Source: an uncultured Roseburia sp.
Lineage (GTDB): Bacteria; Bacillota; Clostridia; Lachnospirales; Lachnospiraceae
DNA: 7,074 nt
Assembly (NCBI GenBank): GCA_947384095.1
Contig: CANDFU010000087.1
Span: 1 to 7,074, forward strand
Direction of reading: 5' to 3'
The stretch's first letter is position 1, and the number at the start of each line of letters is the position of its first letter. A program made the translations under genes and the position numbers. This document shows, in pieces, positions 1-6,535 of this stretch. The notes below the pieces were generated by a model, which was not told the DNA's origin, ran no database searches, and saw only the letters and a list, made by a program, of their open reading frames with translations.

Positions 1-850
1 GGCGGCCGGGAATCTGAAGCTCCCCGACATGTATGACTTTCTGCTTCGTTTTTCCGTCCGCATACCAGATCTCATCGCCCGAAAGAAAAATCCCCTCCGA
101 AAGCTCCCTCTCACTGGAGAAAAACAGAGGCCTGCCCTTGAATGTCTTTCCGAATGCGCGCAATATCTCATCCTCATAATTGAGCACACAGGTATTTCCG
201 TCCCCCTGGTTTTCCGTGATCCGCTCCTTTGCGGCAATATAACATTCCATCGTGTGATGACGATTCAGATGATCCGGCGTAATATTTAATATGGCCGAAA
301 CCTCCGGGCGAAACGCATGAACCGTCTCAAGCTGAAAGCTGCTGATCTCAGCCACTGTCACCGTATCGTCCGTCGTCTCCATCGCCACGGACGTATACGG
401 AATCCCGATGTTTCCGACCACCTTCACATCCGGAAAACAGGAGGCCAGAATCTCCCCGGTAAGGGCGGTCGTCGTCGTTTTTCCATTGGTTCCGGTGATC
501 GCGGCGATTTTCCCCTTTGCGAAACGATATGCCAGCTCAATCTCTCCCCAGATCGGAATCCCCCTGCTCCTGAGCGCATCTGCCATCGGAAGGTCTGTCG
601 GCACGCCGGGACTGAAAACCGCGAGCACAACATCCTTTATCTCCTCTTCCTCCCACTCGCCCAGAATCACCCTGACATCGCCAAATACAGGCGTCTTCTC
701 CCGCAAAGCCGCGACATTAAGCTCCCTGTTCCCGTCGAAGAGAACCGGTACCGCCCCGTTTTCTTTTAAAAGGCCGGCTGCTGCCGCGCCGCTGACTCCC
801 GAACCGACCACCAGGACTTCTTTTCCGGCCAAATCCATATCATTTTTCAT
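1..850 (-). CDS. murD: UDP-N-acetylmuramoyl-L-alanine:D-glutamate ligase MurD, 3' end cut by window edge
   Basis: MurD is the cytoplasmic ATP-dependent ligase that adds D-glutamate to UDP-MurNAc-L-Ala in peptidoglycan precursor synthesis. I translated 283 codons, against about 450 in the family, so the C-terminal domain and the end of the central domain lie outside. Visible: an N-terminal Rossmann-type GSGVSG at residues 16-21; the Mur ligase ATP loop GTNGKTT at 120-126 with Lys124; AEISSFQLE; NITPDHLNRH at 189-198; and an AAK with Lys208 in the place of the carbamylated lysine of MurD. The last visible residues, LQIPGR, run straight into the expected PG-H-N region, so the reading frame is intact to base 2. 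The ATG at 850 is chosen because GGAGG (856-860) sits 5 nt upstream. It follows the mraY stop by 12 nt, so it is very likely co-transcribed and translationally coupled with mraY. Confidence 0.97.
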   Translation of the reverse strand, partial: MKNDMDLAGKEVLVVGSGVSGAAAAGLLKENGAVPVLFDGNRELNVAALREKTPVFGDVRVILGEWEEEEIKDVVLAVFSPGVPTDLPMADALRSRGIPIWGEIELAYRFAKGKIAAITGTNGKTTTTALTGEILASCFPDVKVVGNIGIPYTSVAMETTDDTVTVAEISSFQLETVHAFRPEVSAILNITPDHLNRHHTMECYIAAKERITENQGDGNTCVLNYEDEILRAFGKTFKGRPLFFSSERELSEGIFLSGDEIWYADGKTKQKVIHVGELQIPGR

Positions 851-862
851 ACAAACCTCCAT

Positions 863-1816
863 TTAAAGGCCCAGAAGCGCTATCATGCACAGAATCGCAG
901 TCGCAATGGAAAAAACGGCTACCACGCGCGTTTCCGACCAGCCGCCGAGCTCAAAGTGGTGATGAATCGGCGCCATCCTGAAAATCCGTTTGCCGCCGCT
1001 CTTTTTAAAATAAGTCACCTGTATCATAACCGAGAGCACTTCCACCAGATAAATCAGCCCGACAATCGGGATAAACAACGGCATCTGCATCATATAAGCC
1101 GCCGAAACGACAAAACCGCCCAGTGCAAGCGAACCGGTATCTCCCATAAAGACGCTCGCCGGATATACGTTAAACAGCAGAAAACCGAGCAGCGCCCCCA
1201 CGACGGCACAGGTGATGGGCGCAATCCCGCTCTGCGTCCCGATGGCAATGACTGAAAAAAACGTCGCCACCATCACCGTCACGCTCGAGGCAAGGCCGTC
1301 GAGTCCGTCTGTAAAATTGGTCCCGTTTACCGTTCCGATCACGGCGACGAACAGTACCGGAATCGCCATCCATCCCAGATCCAGATATCTGCCGCCCGAA
1401 AACGGTATCAGCATAGTCATGGAAATACCGGAATGATTTACCATATAATACGCGAACACCCCTGTGACCACGATCTGGCAGAGCATTTTCTGCCACGGAA
1501 GCAGTCCGTCCGAGCGGCGCAGAACCACCTTCAGATAATCGTCGAGAAAACCGATCACGCCAAATCCCGCCGTCATAAACAACACCGGTATGATGCGCGG
1601 GTAATCTTTTACATAGAGCAGGGACGTCAGTATAATGCTGGCAAGGATCATCAGACCGCCCATCGTCGGCGTCCCGTTTTTCTTCAGATGAGATTCCAGC
1701 TCTTTCCGCTCCGTCTGCCCGACTTTCAGTCTCCGCAGGAACGGAATCACAATCGGTCCCAAAAGCGCGCTGACGGCGAACGCCACAATCACCGGAATTA
1801 CAATTTCATATGTCAT
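863..1816 (-). CDS. mraY: Phospho-N-acetylmuramoyl-pentapeptide-transferase MraY
   Basis: MraY is the polytopic membrane enzyme that transfers phospho-MurNAc-pentapeptide from UDP to undecaprenyl phosphate, making lipid I. The 317-residue length is normal. Family signatures are all present: TERKELESHLKKNGTPTMGG near residues 35-54, the FLDDYLK aspartate pair (Asp92, Asp93), NGTNFTDGLDGLA at 164-176, MGDTGS at 224-229 (Asp226), and APIHHHFE with the triple histidine at 285-287. About ten hydrophobic segments fill the rest. I start at ATG 1816 rather than an upstream in-frame TTG at 1861, because GAGGTG lies 7 nt before this ATG and the protein then begins MTYEIVIPV, typical of the family. The gene has its own candidate promoter just upstream and is followed closely by murD. 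No truncation or missing catalytic residue is seen. Confidence 0.98.
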   Translation of the reverse strand: MTYEIVIPVIVAFAVSALLGPIVIPFLRRLKVGQTERKELESHLKKNGTPTMGGLMILASIILTSLLYVKDYPRIIPVLFMTAGFGVIGFLDDYLKVVLRRSDGLLPWQKMLCQIVVTGVFAYYMVNHSGISMTMLIPFSGGRYLDLGWMAIPVLFVAVIGTVNGTNFTDGLDGLASSVTVMVATFFSVIAIGTQSGIAPITCAVVGALLGFLLFNVYPASVFMGDTGSLALGGFVVSAAYMMQMPLFIPIVGLIYLVEVLSVMIQVTYFKKSGGKRIFRMAPIHHHFELGGWSETRVVAVFSIATAILCMIALLGL

Positions 1817-1823
1817 AACTTCG

Positions 1824-1829
1824 CACCTC
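1824..1829 (-). promoter_or_regulatory. Ribosome binding site that fixes the mraY start
   Basis: The minus strand reads GAGGTG, then 7 nt, then ATG at 1816. This placement decides the start of mraY against the longer TTG-initiated reading at 1861, which has no comparable site in front of it. Confidence 0.8.
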
Positions 1830-1839
1830 GTATCTTTTC

Positions 1840-1860
1840 TGCCGGAAAAAGGTTCCGGCA
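1840..1860 (-). repeat. Perfect 8-bp stem-loop in the mraY 5' leader
   Basis: TGCCGGAA (1840-1847) and TTCCGGCA (1853-1860) form a perfect inverted repeat with a 5-nt loop. On the transcribed strand it is followed by GAAAAGATACG, with no U-run, so it is not an intrinsic terminator. It would lie in the untranslated leader made from the promoter at 1877-1905, ending about 10 nt before the mraY ribosome binding site. It could stabilise the mRNA or affect initiation; its role is inferred only. Confidence 0.6.
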
Positions 1861-1876
1861 AATTGTCAACTTATCC

Positions 1877-1905
1877 AGTATACGTTATTTTCCATTATTT
1901 ATCAA
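1877..1905 (-). promoter_or_regulatory. Candidate sigma-A-type promoter for mraY-murD
   Basis: On the minus strand TTGATA (1900-1905) and TATACT (1877-1882) are separated by exactly 17 bp. Each matches the vegetative consensus (TTGACA, TATAAT) at 5 of 6 positions. The -35 box lies within the last codons of the upstream PBP gene, and the spacer is A/T-rich. Transcription would begin near 1870, giving a leader of roughly 55 nt that holds the stem-loop at 1840-1860. This would let mraY and murD be expressed independently of the PBP genes. Predicted from sequence only. Confidence 0.6.
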
Positions 1906-3649
1906 GATAAGGCAAAATGTTTTCCATAATTTCCCTGACCACCGGAGCCGCGATCGTTCCTCCATAGTAAACCCCCTGTGGATTCCTTATGATCGCAAGC
2001 ACCATGACATCGGGATCGTCTGCAGGCGCAAACCCCAGGAAAGAGGAAATATATCTGTGTTCGCTCCGCGGCAGCGTCTGGGAGGTGGCAGTCTTTCCCC
2101 CGATCGAATATCCCTCAATTTTTGCATTTTTCCCGCCGCCGTCCGCCACCACACGCTCGAGCAGATACTGCATCATCTCTGATGTTTCATTTTTACAGAT
2201 TCCCTCCTTCGAATCATAAGAGAGCGTTCTGATGAGATTTCCTTTTTCGTCTCTGATCTCCACCCCAAAATGCGGCGTCACACGCGTCCCTCCGTTTATA
2301 ATAGAAGAAACCGTCGTCACAAGCTGCATCGGCGTGATCTGAAATGACTGTCCGAAAGAAATTGTGGCCAGCTCCACCGGTCCCACATTTTCCTTCTTAT
2401 GCATAATCGTCGCCGCCTCCCCGGGCAGATCAATATTGGTCTTCTGCAAAAGCCCGAACTGCCGGAAATATTTGTAGAAATTGTCGGTTCCGAGCCGCTC
2501 CCCCAGCTCCATAAAGACCGGATTGCAGGAATTCATAATCCCGGTTTCAAACGTCTCCGCCCCATGCCCCGTCGTCTTTGCACAGCGGATCCGGCGATCC
2601 TCAACCATCTTATACCCGGGGCAGAAAAAGTTATCCGTCAGCGATACGACTCCCTCCTCAATCGCCGCCGTCGCCGTGATAATCTTAAAGGTAGAGCCCG
2701 GCTCATAGGTGTCGCTGATACACTGGTTTCTCCACATCTGATTCAGAAGATCCTGTTTTTCCTCCGCCGGAAGGGAATCAGCGGAAACTCCCAGCTCTTC
2801 TTCCAGCTCCGGAATCAGCGTAAACGGGTCGTTCAGATGAAACTCCGGATAGTTGACCATCGCCATCAGCTCTCCGTTTTTCGGATTCATGACGATCACC
2901 GAGACGCTGTCCGCCTCTTTCTGCACATATGCCTTCTTTGCCGCCTGCTCACAGTATTTCTGAATATTCAGATCCATTGAGATACACAGATCGTACCCGT
3001 TGACCGGTTCCATCCGCGTCTCCCCCGCGTTCTCAATCTCAACGCCGCGCGCATCGGTGAGCGTTAAAATCTTTCCGTTTGTCCCCTGCATATATTCATC
3101 ATATTTTACCTCCAGGCCGAGGATGCCCTGGTTATCTCCGCCTGTAAAACCGAGCACCTTCGACCCCAATGTGTCATACGGATAATAACGCTTATAATCC
3201 TCATCCACTTTTACGCCGGAGAGCCCGTAGGCGCGAATCCGGTCACCGGTTTCCTTATCCACATTTGTTTTCACACGTTCGATCGAACTGACTTTCTCGA
3301 CCCGTTTGCGGACGGTTTCCTCGTCAATCCCCAGCTCTTTCACCAGCGCCGCGATCACGGCCTCCGGATCACTGATCTGGCTGTGAATAACCGATATCGT
3401 ACAGACCGAACGGTTTGTCGCCAGAACGGTCCCGTTGGCGTCCAGGATCCTGCCGCGGGCAGCCTTGATGTCGCGCTCCCGCTCATGAAGGTTTTCTGCC
3501 TTCTGCCCATAGTATTCCGAGCAGAATACCATGAGATACACCAGTCTCCCGATCAGAAACACCAGGATAAAAAACACTGCGAGAAACATAACCATCATCT
3601 TTTTCCGGTTAAATGTCTTGCTTCTGTAATAAGAAGTACCCTGCTGCAT
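1895..3649 (-). CDS. Class B penicillin-binding protein (transpeptidase) in SpoVD position, with KTA motif
   Basis: Membrane-anchored D,D-transpeptidase that cross-links peptidoglycan outside the membrane. The 584 residues begin with a short basic cytoplasmic stretch and one membrane segment (about 18-42). A dimerisation region follows (RGRILDANG near 66-74), then the transpeptidase domain from about residue 220 to the end. Active-site motifs: STFK with Ser319 and Lys322, SCN at 374-376, and GGKTATSQ with Lys519, where the usual KTG is KTA. No PASTA domain follows; the protein stops at LPYLDK just after the transpeptidase fold, shorter than B. subtilis SpoVD. Cysteines 310, 343, 356 and 375 have the same offsets from the catalytic serine as in the neighbouring PBP. 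ATG 3649 is preferred (GAGG 10 nt upstream); a TTG at 3655 would add two residues. By position it corresponds to spoVD of Bacillus, but a second FtsI-type divisome PBP is possible, so no symbol is given. Confidence 0.93.
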   Translation of the reverse strand: MQQGTSYYRSKTFNRKKMMVMFLAVFFILVFLIGRLVYLMVFCSEYYGQKAENLHERERDIKAARGRILDANGTVLATNRSVCTISVIHSQISDPEAVIAALVKELGIDEETVRKRVEKVSSIERVKTNVDKETGDRIRAYGLSGVKVDEDYKRYYPYDTLGSKVLGFTGGDNQGILGLEVKYDEYMQGTNGKILTLTDARGVEIENAGETRMEPVNGYDLCISMDLNIQKYCEQAAKKAYVQKEADSVSVIVMNPKNGELMAMVNYPEFHLNDPFTLIPELEEELGVSADSLPAEEKQDLLNQMWRNQCISDTYEPGSTFKIITATAAIEEGVVSLTDNFFCPGYKMVEDRRIRCAKTTGHGAETFETGIMNSCNPVFMELGERLGTDNFYKYFRQFGLLQKTNIDLPGEAATIMHKKENVGPVELATISFGQSFQITPMQLVTTVSSIINGGTRVTPHFGVEIRDEKGNLIRTLSYDSKEGICKNETSEMMQYLLERVVADGGGKNAKIEGYSIGGKTATSQTLPRSEHRYISSFLGFAPADDPDVMVLAIIRNPQGVYYGGTIAAPVVREIMENILPYLDK

Positions 3650-3657
3650 ATACAAAA

Positions 3658-3717
3658 AACCTCACAAAAGTTCATTAAAATTCATTCATAGAATCTTATT
3701 CAGTCTTCTGTGAGGTT
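3658..3717 (-). terminator. Terminator-like hairpin between the two PBP genes, overlapping the PBP-B ribosome binding site
   Basis: On the minus strand AACCTCACAGAAG (3705-3717) pairs with CTTTTGTGAGGTT (3658-3670): 13 bp with one G-U pair and a 34-nt loop. A run of six T (3654-3659) starts inside the 3' arm and continues past it, as in an intrinsic terminator, although the loop is long. The 3' arm contains GTGAGG (3660-3665), the only Shine-Dalgarno-like sequence in front of the PBP-B ATG at 3649 (10 nt spacing). The same hairpin could therefore reduce read-through and hide the ribosome binding site. The pairing is seen in the sequence; the regulatory role is inferred. Confidence 0.6.
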
Positions 3718-3774
3718 ATACATTTTGTTGTTTCTATCAACCGGAAGCTGCGCGCATATCACAATCGCGCCCGT

Positions 3775-5934
3775 CTATGTCTGCCCGCCTTCACCTCCTT
3801 GCGGCTCTCCTCCTTCTCCCGGCGGCGCCCCGCCTTCACCTCCTTGCGGCTCTCCCGGCGCGCCGCTCTCCTCTTCTCCCGTCCCTTCTCCGGCGGAACC
3901 GGCTCCTTCCGGCTCTCCTCCTTCCATCCCGTCCATCGTATTCGGGATATCAGTCAGCCCGTCCTCTACCGGTATCCCGTCCGGCTCATCTTCGTTTACC
4001 ATATCGGTCACCGCGGCCATCCCCACTTCCTGACCCCGGATGTCCCATCCGGCGTGTATGCCCGTCGTCTCTTCGTCCCGGTATACATTCATATAAGGAA
4101 GGACTTCCTCTAAAATTTCCCTCACAATATCCTGCGCATACGTGCTGTGAAACTGTTCCGGCACATTGGGCTCGTCCACAACGCAGTAAATCACAAGCTG
4201 CGGCTCCTCCACCGGGGCAAAACCGATAAAAGACACAAGATAATTGCTCTTGTCACGCGTCCCGTCTTCCGCAATTTTCTGCGCGGTACCCGTCTTTCCT
4301 CCCATGGAGTACCCGTCCACTTTTGCCGTGGAGCCGGTTCCCTCAGACACCGTCGCATACATATATTGCTTTAAGGCCTCACAGGTTTCCGGCGATATCG
4401 TCTGTCTGAGCAGCGTCGGGGTGATATCCTCGATGGTATTGCCGTGTTCGTCCGTAATCTTCTTTACCATATGCGGCTGATAGAGATATCCTCCGTTCAC
4501 CAGAGAACAATATGCGCTCGCAAGCTGTATCATCGTCGTGTTAAAATTCTGGCCAAAGGCATTTGTAGCAAGATCCAGCGCCGACATATTCTCTTTCTGG
4601 TGAATCAGCGAGGATGTGCGCGCTTCCCCCGGCAGATCGATATTCGTCCGCTGCCCGAAACCAAAAATCTGCTGATAGCGGGTGAACGTATCCGCTCCCA
4701 GCTTATAGGAAATCTGCATCAGCGCGTCGTTGCACGAATTCATCATTGCCTGCTGCAGCGTCTGCCACCCATGCCCCGCCGTGCTGACGCAGTTGACCTT
4801 TTTGCCGTTGAACATCTCGCTTCCGTCACACTCATAGCCCTCCTCCCCGGTGATTTTACCCGACTCAAGGGCTGCAGCCACGGTAAACGGCTTTGCCGTG
4901 GATCCCGGCTCATAAGTGTATGTCAGGCAGAAATTCTGCCAGAGTTTGTTGAGCACGTCCATCTGCTCTTCCTCACTCATCACGGCAAGCTGTTCCTCTG
5001 TATAGTATGCGGACAAATCCCGGGGATTACTCAGATCATAATCCGGATAATCAGCCATCGCGATGACGTCGCCATTATTCGGATTCATAATCAGAACGCC
5101 GATGTGTGTGGCCCCCGGATCCGCCCCCCGGAAATTTCCCCTGTATGCCTCATTAAACTCCGCAATTTTGTTTTCGACGACTTTCTGGATATTGGCGTCT
5201 ATCGTAGAAACAATATTGTTTCCGTTCACCGCCGGCTTTATCGTCTTTTCGAAGTTATTATCATTGTTGAGGTAACCGTACTCTCTCCCGTTCACCCCGT
5301 TTAAAATATCGCTGTAATAATTTTCCAGGCCGTTCACGCCAACGTTTCCCGATGCGGTAAATCCCACTACCGGACTTGCCAGTGACTTATGGGGATATTC
5401 CCGCTGGTATTCCTTCTCAAACCACACTCCCTTCAGATCGGGATTGACCTTATTTCCCTTTTCGTCTTTCGCCTCCTGCATTTCCACATACGGCTGTATC
5501 TCTTCATAAGACGCCCGCTTCTTCAACACAATATACTTGCTGTCTGCTTTTTCCCTGGCATACCCGTAAAGCTCATCTCTGTTAAACTCCGGAAAACAGC
5601 TTACCAGTGCCTGTATCGTTGCGTCAATATAATCTTCCTTTCCTGTCATGACAGAACAGTCGAGGATCACATTGTATACCGCAACGCTTGTGGCCAGCAC
5701 CGTTCCCCTGGCGTCCGTGATGTCCCCCCTCTGATAAGGGATTGTCTGGCTGCCATACTGCTGCTGCGATAGAATAATTTTTTCGTACCGCTCTCCGCTC
5801 GTACTCTCGATATACATCAGACGCGCGATCAGCCCGATAAGCATCAGCGCCACAATCCCGAACATGACAAGCAGTTTTTTCTGCATATGCCGTAAAAATT
5901 TGAACAGCCGTCTTTTTCTTCTCTTTCCCGCCAT
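3775..5934 (-). CDS. Class B penicillin-binding protein (transpeptidase), FtsI/SpoVD family, with Gly/Glu/Pro-rich C-terminal tail
   Basis: Septal-type D,D-transpeptidase of 719 residues. A basic cytoplasmic head (MAGKRRKRRLFKF) precedes one membrane segment (about 21-41). The dimerisation region includes RGDITDARG (69-77), and the transpeptidase domain spans about 240-615. Motifs are complete: STAK with Ser345 and Lys348, SCN at 400-402, GGKTGTAQ with Lys547. After the fold (VLPYMNVYRD, ending 620) comes an acidic linker and, from about 670, a low-complexity tail of Gly, Glu, Pro and Gln containing GEPQGGEGG twice. I see no PASTA domain, unlike B. subtilis PbpB. The ATG at 5934 is preceded by AGGA 8 nt upstream, overlapping the end of the ftsL-like gene. 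Its position directly after ftsL fits the divisome PBP (ftsI/pbpB), but its cysteine pattern is like SpoVD, so no symbol is given. Confidence 0.95.
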   Translation of the reverse strand: MAGKRRKRRLFKFLRHMQKKLLVMFGIVALMLIGLIARLMYIESTSGERYEKIILSQQQYGSQTIPYQRGDITDARGTVLATSVAVYNVILDCSVMTGKEDYIDATIQALVSCFPEFNRDELYGYAREKADSKYIVLKKRASYEEIQPYVEMQEAKDEKGNKVNPDLKGVWFEKEYQREYPHKSLASPVVGFTASGNVGVNGLENYYSDILNGVNGREYGYLNNDNNFEKTIKPAVNGNNIVSTIDANIQKVVENKIAEFNEAYRGNFRGADPGATHIGVLIMNPNNGDVIAMADYPDYDLSNPRDLSAYYTEEQLAVMSEEEQMDVLNKLWQNFCLTYTYEPGSTAKPFTVAAALESGKITGEEGYECDGSEMFNGKKVNCVSTAGHGWQTLQQAMMNSCNDALMQISYKLGADTFTRYQQIFGFGQRTNIDLPGEARTSSLIHQKENMSALDLATNAFGQNFNTTMIQLASAYCSLVNGGYLYQPHMVKKITDEHGNTIEDITPTLLRQTISPETCEALKQYMYATVSEGTGSTAKVDGYSMGGKTGTAQKIAEDGTRDKSNYLVSFIGFAPVEEPQLVIYCVVDEPNVPEQFHSTYAQDIVREILEEVLPYMNVYRDEETTGIHAGWDIRGQEVGMAAVTDMVNEDEPDGIPVEDGLTDIPNTMDGMEGGEPEGAGSAGEGTGEEESGAPGEPQGGEGGAPPGEGGEPQGGEGGQT
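3784..3855 (-). repeat. In-frame 27-bp direct repeat in the PBP-A tail
   Basis: The 27 bp at 3784-3810 recur exactly at 3829-3855, offset by 45 bp (15 codons), each encoding GEPQGGEGG. The bases between the copies are related but not identical, so this is not a clean tandem array. Each copy includes the 10-mer AAGGAGGTGA on the coding strand (3791-3800 and 3836-3845). A partial related piece, GGCTCTCCTCCTT on the plus strand, occurs again near 3912-3924. Confidence 0.9.
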
Positions 5935-5946
5935 TCACACTATCCT

Positions 5947-6468
5947 CTATTTGTCCGGTATCTCCCCGTACTGGTTCATATAATCGTCGTCCCCCACGCT
6001 GTAATAGACAATCTGAGCCTCTTTTGCGTAAAACATTCCCAGTTCCGTCATGGCTCTTCTCTTGATTTCCTCGAGATCGACCGATGTATTCATTTTTTTG
6101 TACGCCTCGTCATTATCCGCCTTAAGGTCGCTGATCTGGCTTTCGAGGTTCGATATCGTCCGCATCCGTGCCGTCACCTCTGACTGGACCTTGATGTAAA
6201 CCCCTGTAAACATCCCGAAAATCACAACTGCCATAGAAAGAAAAAAGACATAACTCCTGCTCATCCGAAGTTCGCGCTCCCTGTTACGGCGCGCAATCCT
6301 TCTCTTTCTGCGCTGTTCTGCCTCCCTCTCCTGCTCTATCCGCTCCTGTCGTACCCTCCGGTAATCCGGCACCGCCTCTGATCTGCGGATGGTATTCCCG
6401 TCTATGTAATAGTCTCCTTCTCTGGTGTTTGCTCTCTTACTGTCTGTCCTTCCCGTCCCGCTTTTCAT
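5947..6468 (-). CDS. ftsL: FtsL/DivIC-type cell division protein (bitopic, coiled coil)
   Basis: Small bitopic division protein, expected to join the FtsL-DivIC-DivIB complex that recruits and activates the septal PBP. Of 173 residues, 1-72 are cytoplasmic and very charged, with a dense Arg/Glu stretch at about 37-69. One membrane segment lies at about 73-92 (YVFFLSMAVVIFGMFTGVYI). A predicted coiled coil follows at about 96-127 (ISNLESQISDLKADND), then DLEEIKRRAMTELGM, the typical end of the FtsL/DivIC fold, and an acidic tail. B. subtilis FtsL is about 117 residues; the excess is mainly the cytoplasmic head. ATG 6468 is preceded by AAAGGTG about 9 nt upstream. The call rests on topology and its place between rsmH and a class B PBP, since sequence conservation in this family is weak; DivIC-like is the alternative. 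Confidence 0.85.
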   Translation of the reverse strand: MKSGTGRTDSKRANTREGDYYIDGNTIRRSEAVPDYRRVRQERIEQEREAEQRRKRRIARRNRERELRMSRSYVFFLSMAVVIFGMFTGVYIKVQSEVTARMRTISNLESQISDLKADNDEAYKKMNTSVDLEEIKRRAMTELGMFYAKEAQIVYYSVGDDDYMNQYGEIPDK

Positions 6469-6495
6469 TCTGATTCACACCTTTCCATAACCTCT

Positions 6496-6516
6496 CAGCC
6501 GGCATCCGGCCGGCTG
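6496..6516 (-). repeat. GC-rich inverted repeat in the rsmH-ftsL gap
   Basis: CAGCCGG (6496-6502) and CCGGCTG (6510-6516) form a 7-bp stem with a 7-nt loop about 30 nt before the ftsL start. No T-run follows on the transcribed strand, so it is not a terminator; ftsL is probably still read from upstream. Confidence 0.5.
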
Positions 6517-6535
6517 TCTCTGCCCTCCCGGACCT

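Noticed and set aside
1817..1861. TTG-initiated 15-residue extension of MraY
   Set aside because: It would run through the leader stem-loop, has no ribosome binding site, and is not family-like, while ATG 1816 has GAGGTG at 7 nt.
1864..1869. Perfect TTGACA upstream of mraY
   Set aside because: No -10-like hexamer lies 16-18 bp downstream; the region there is the GC-rich stem-loop.
1433..2182. Plus-strand open frame of 249 codons
   Set aside because: Crosses the mraY and PBP-B coding regions and the promoter gap in antisense, with His/Arg-rich shadow composition.
3650..3655. TTG start two codons before the chosen PBP-B ATG
   Set aside because: Spacing from GAGG is only 4 nt and TTG is weaker than the ATG at 3649. 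The difference is two residues and cannot be excluded fully.
3715..3740. TTGATA and TATAAC as a promoter for PBP-B
   Set aside because: The boxes are only 14 bp apart, too short for a sigma-A promoter. A sigma-E-like reading (GATAT, then GATAGAAA about 16 bp on) is also too weak to claim.
3710..4033. Plus-strand open frame of 107 codons, rich in Pro and Ser
   Set aside because: It is the antisense reading of the repetitive PBP-A tail, whose GC-rich low-complexity codons avoid stops on both strands. No ribosome binding site or family resemblance.
4444..5304. Plus-strand open frame of 286 codons
   Set aside because: Lies wholly opposite the PBP-A transpeptidase domain, which has all its motifs. 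The antisense product has no recognisable domain.
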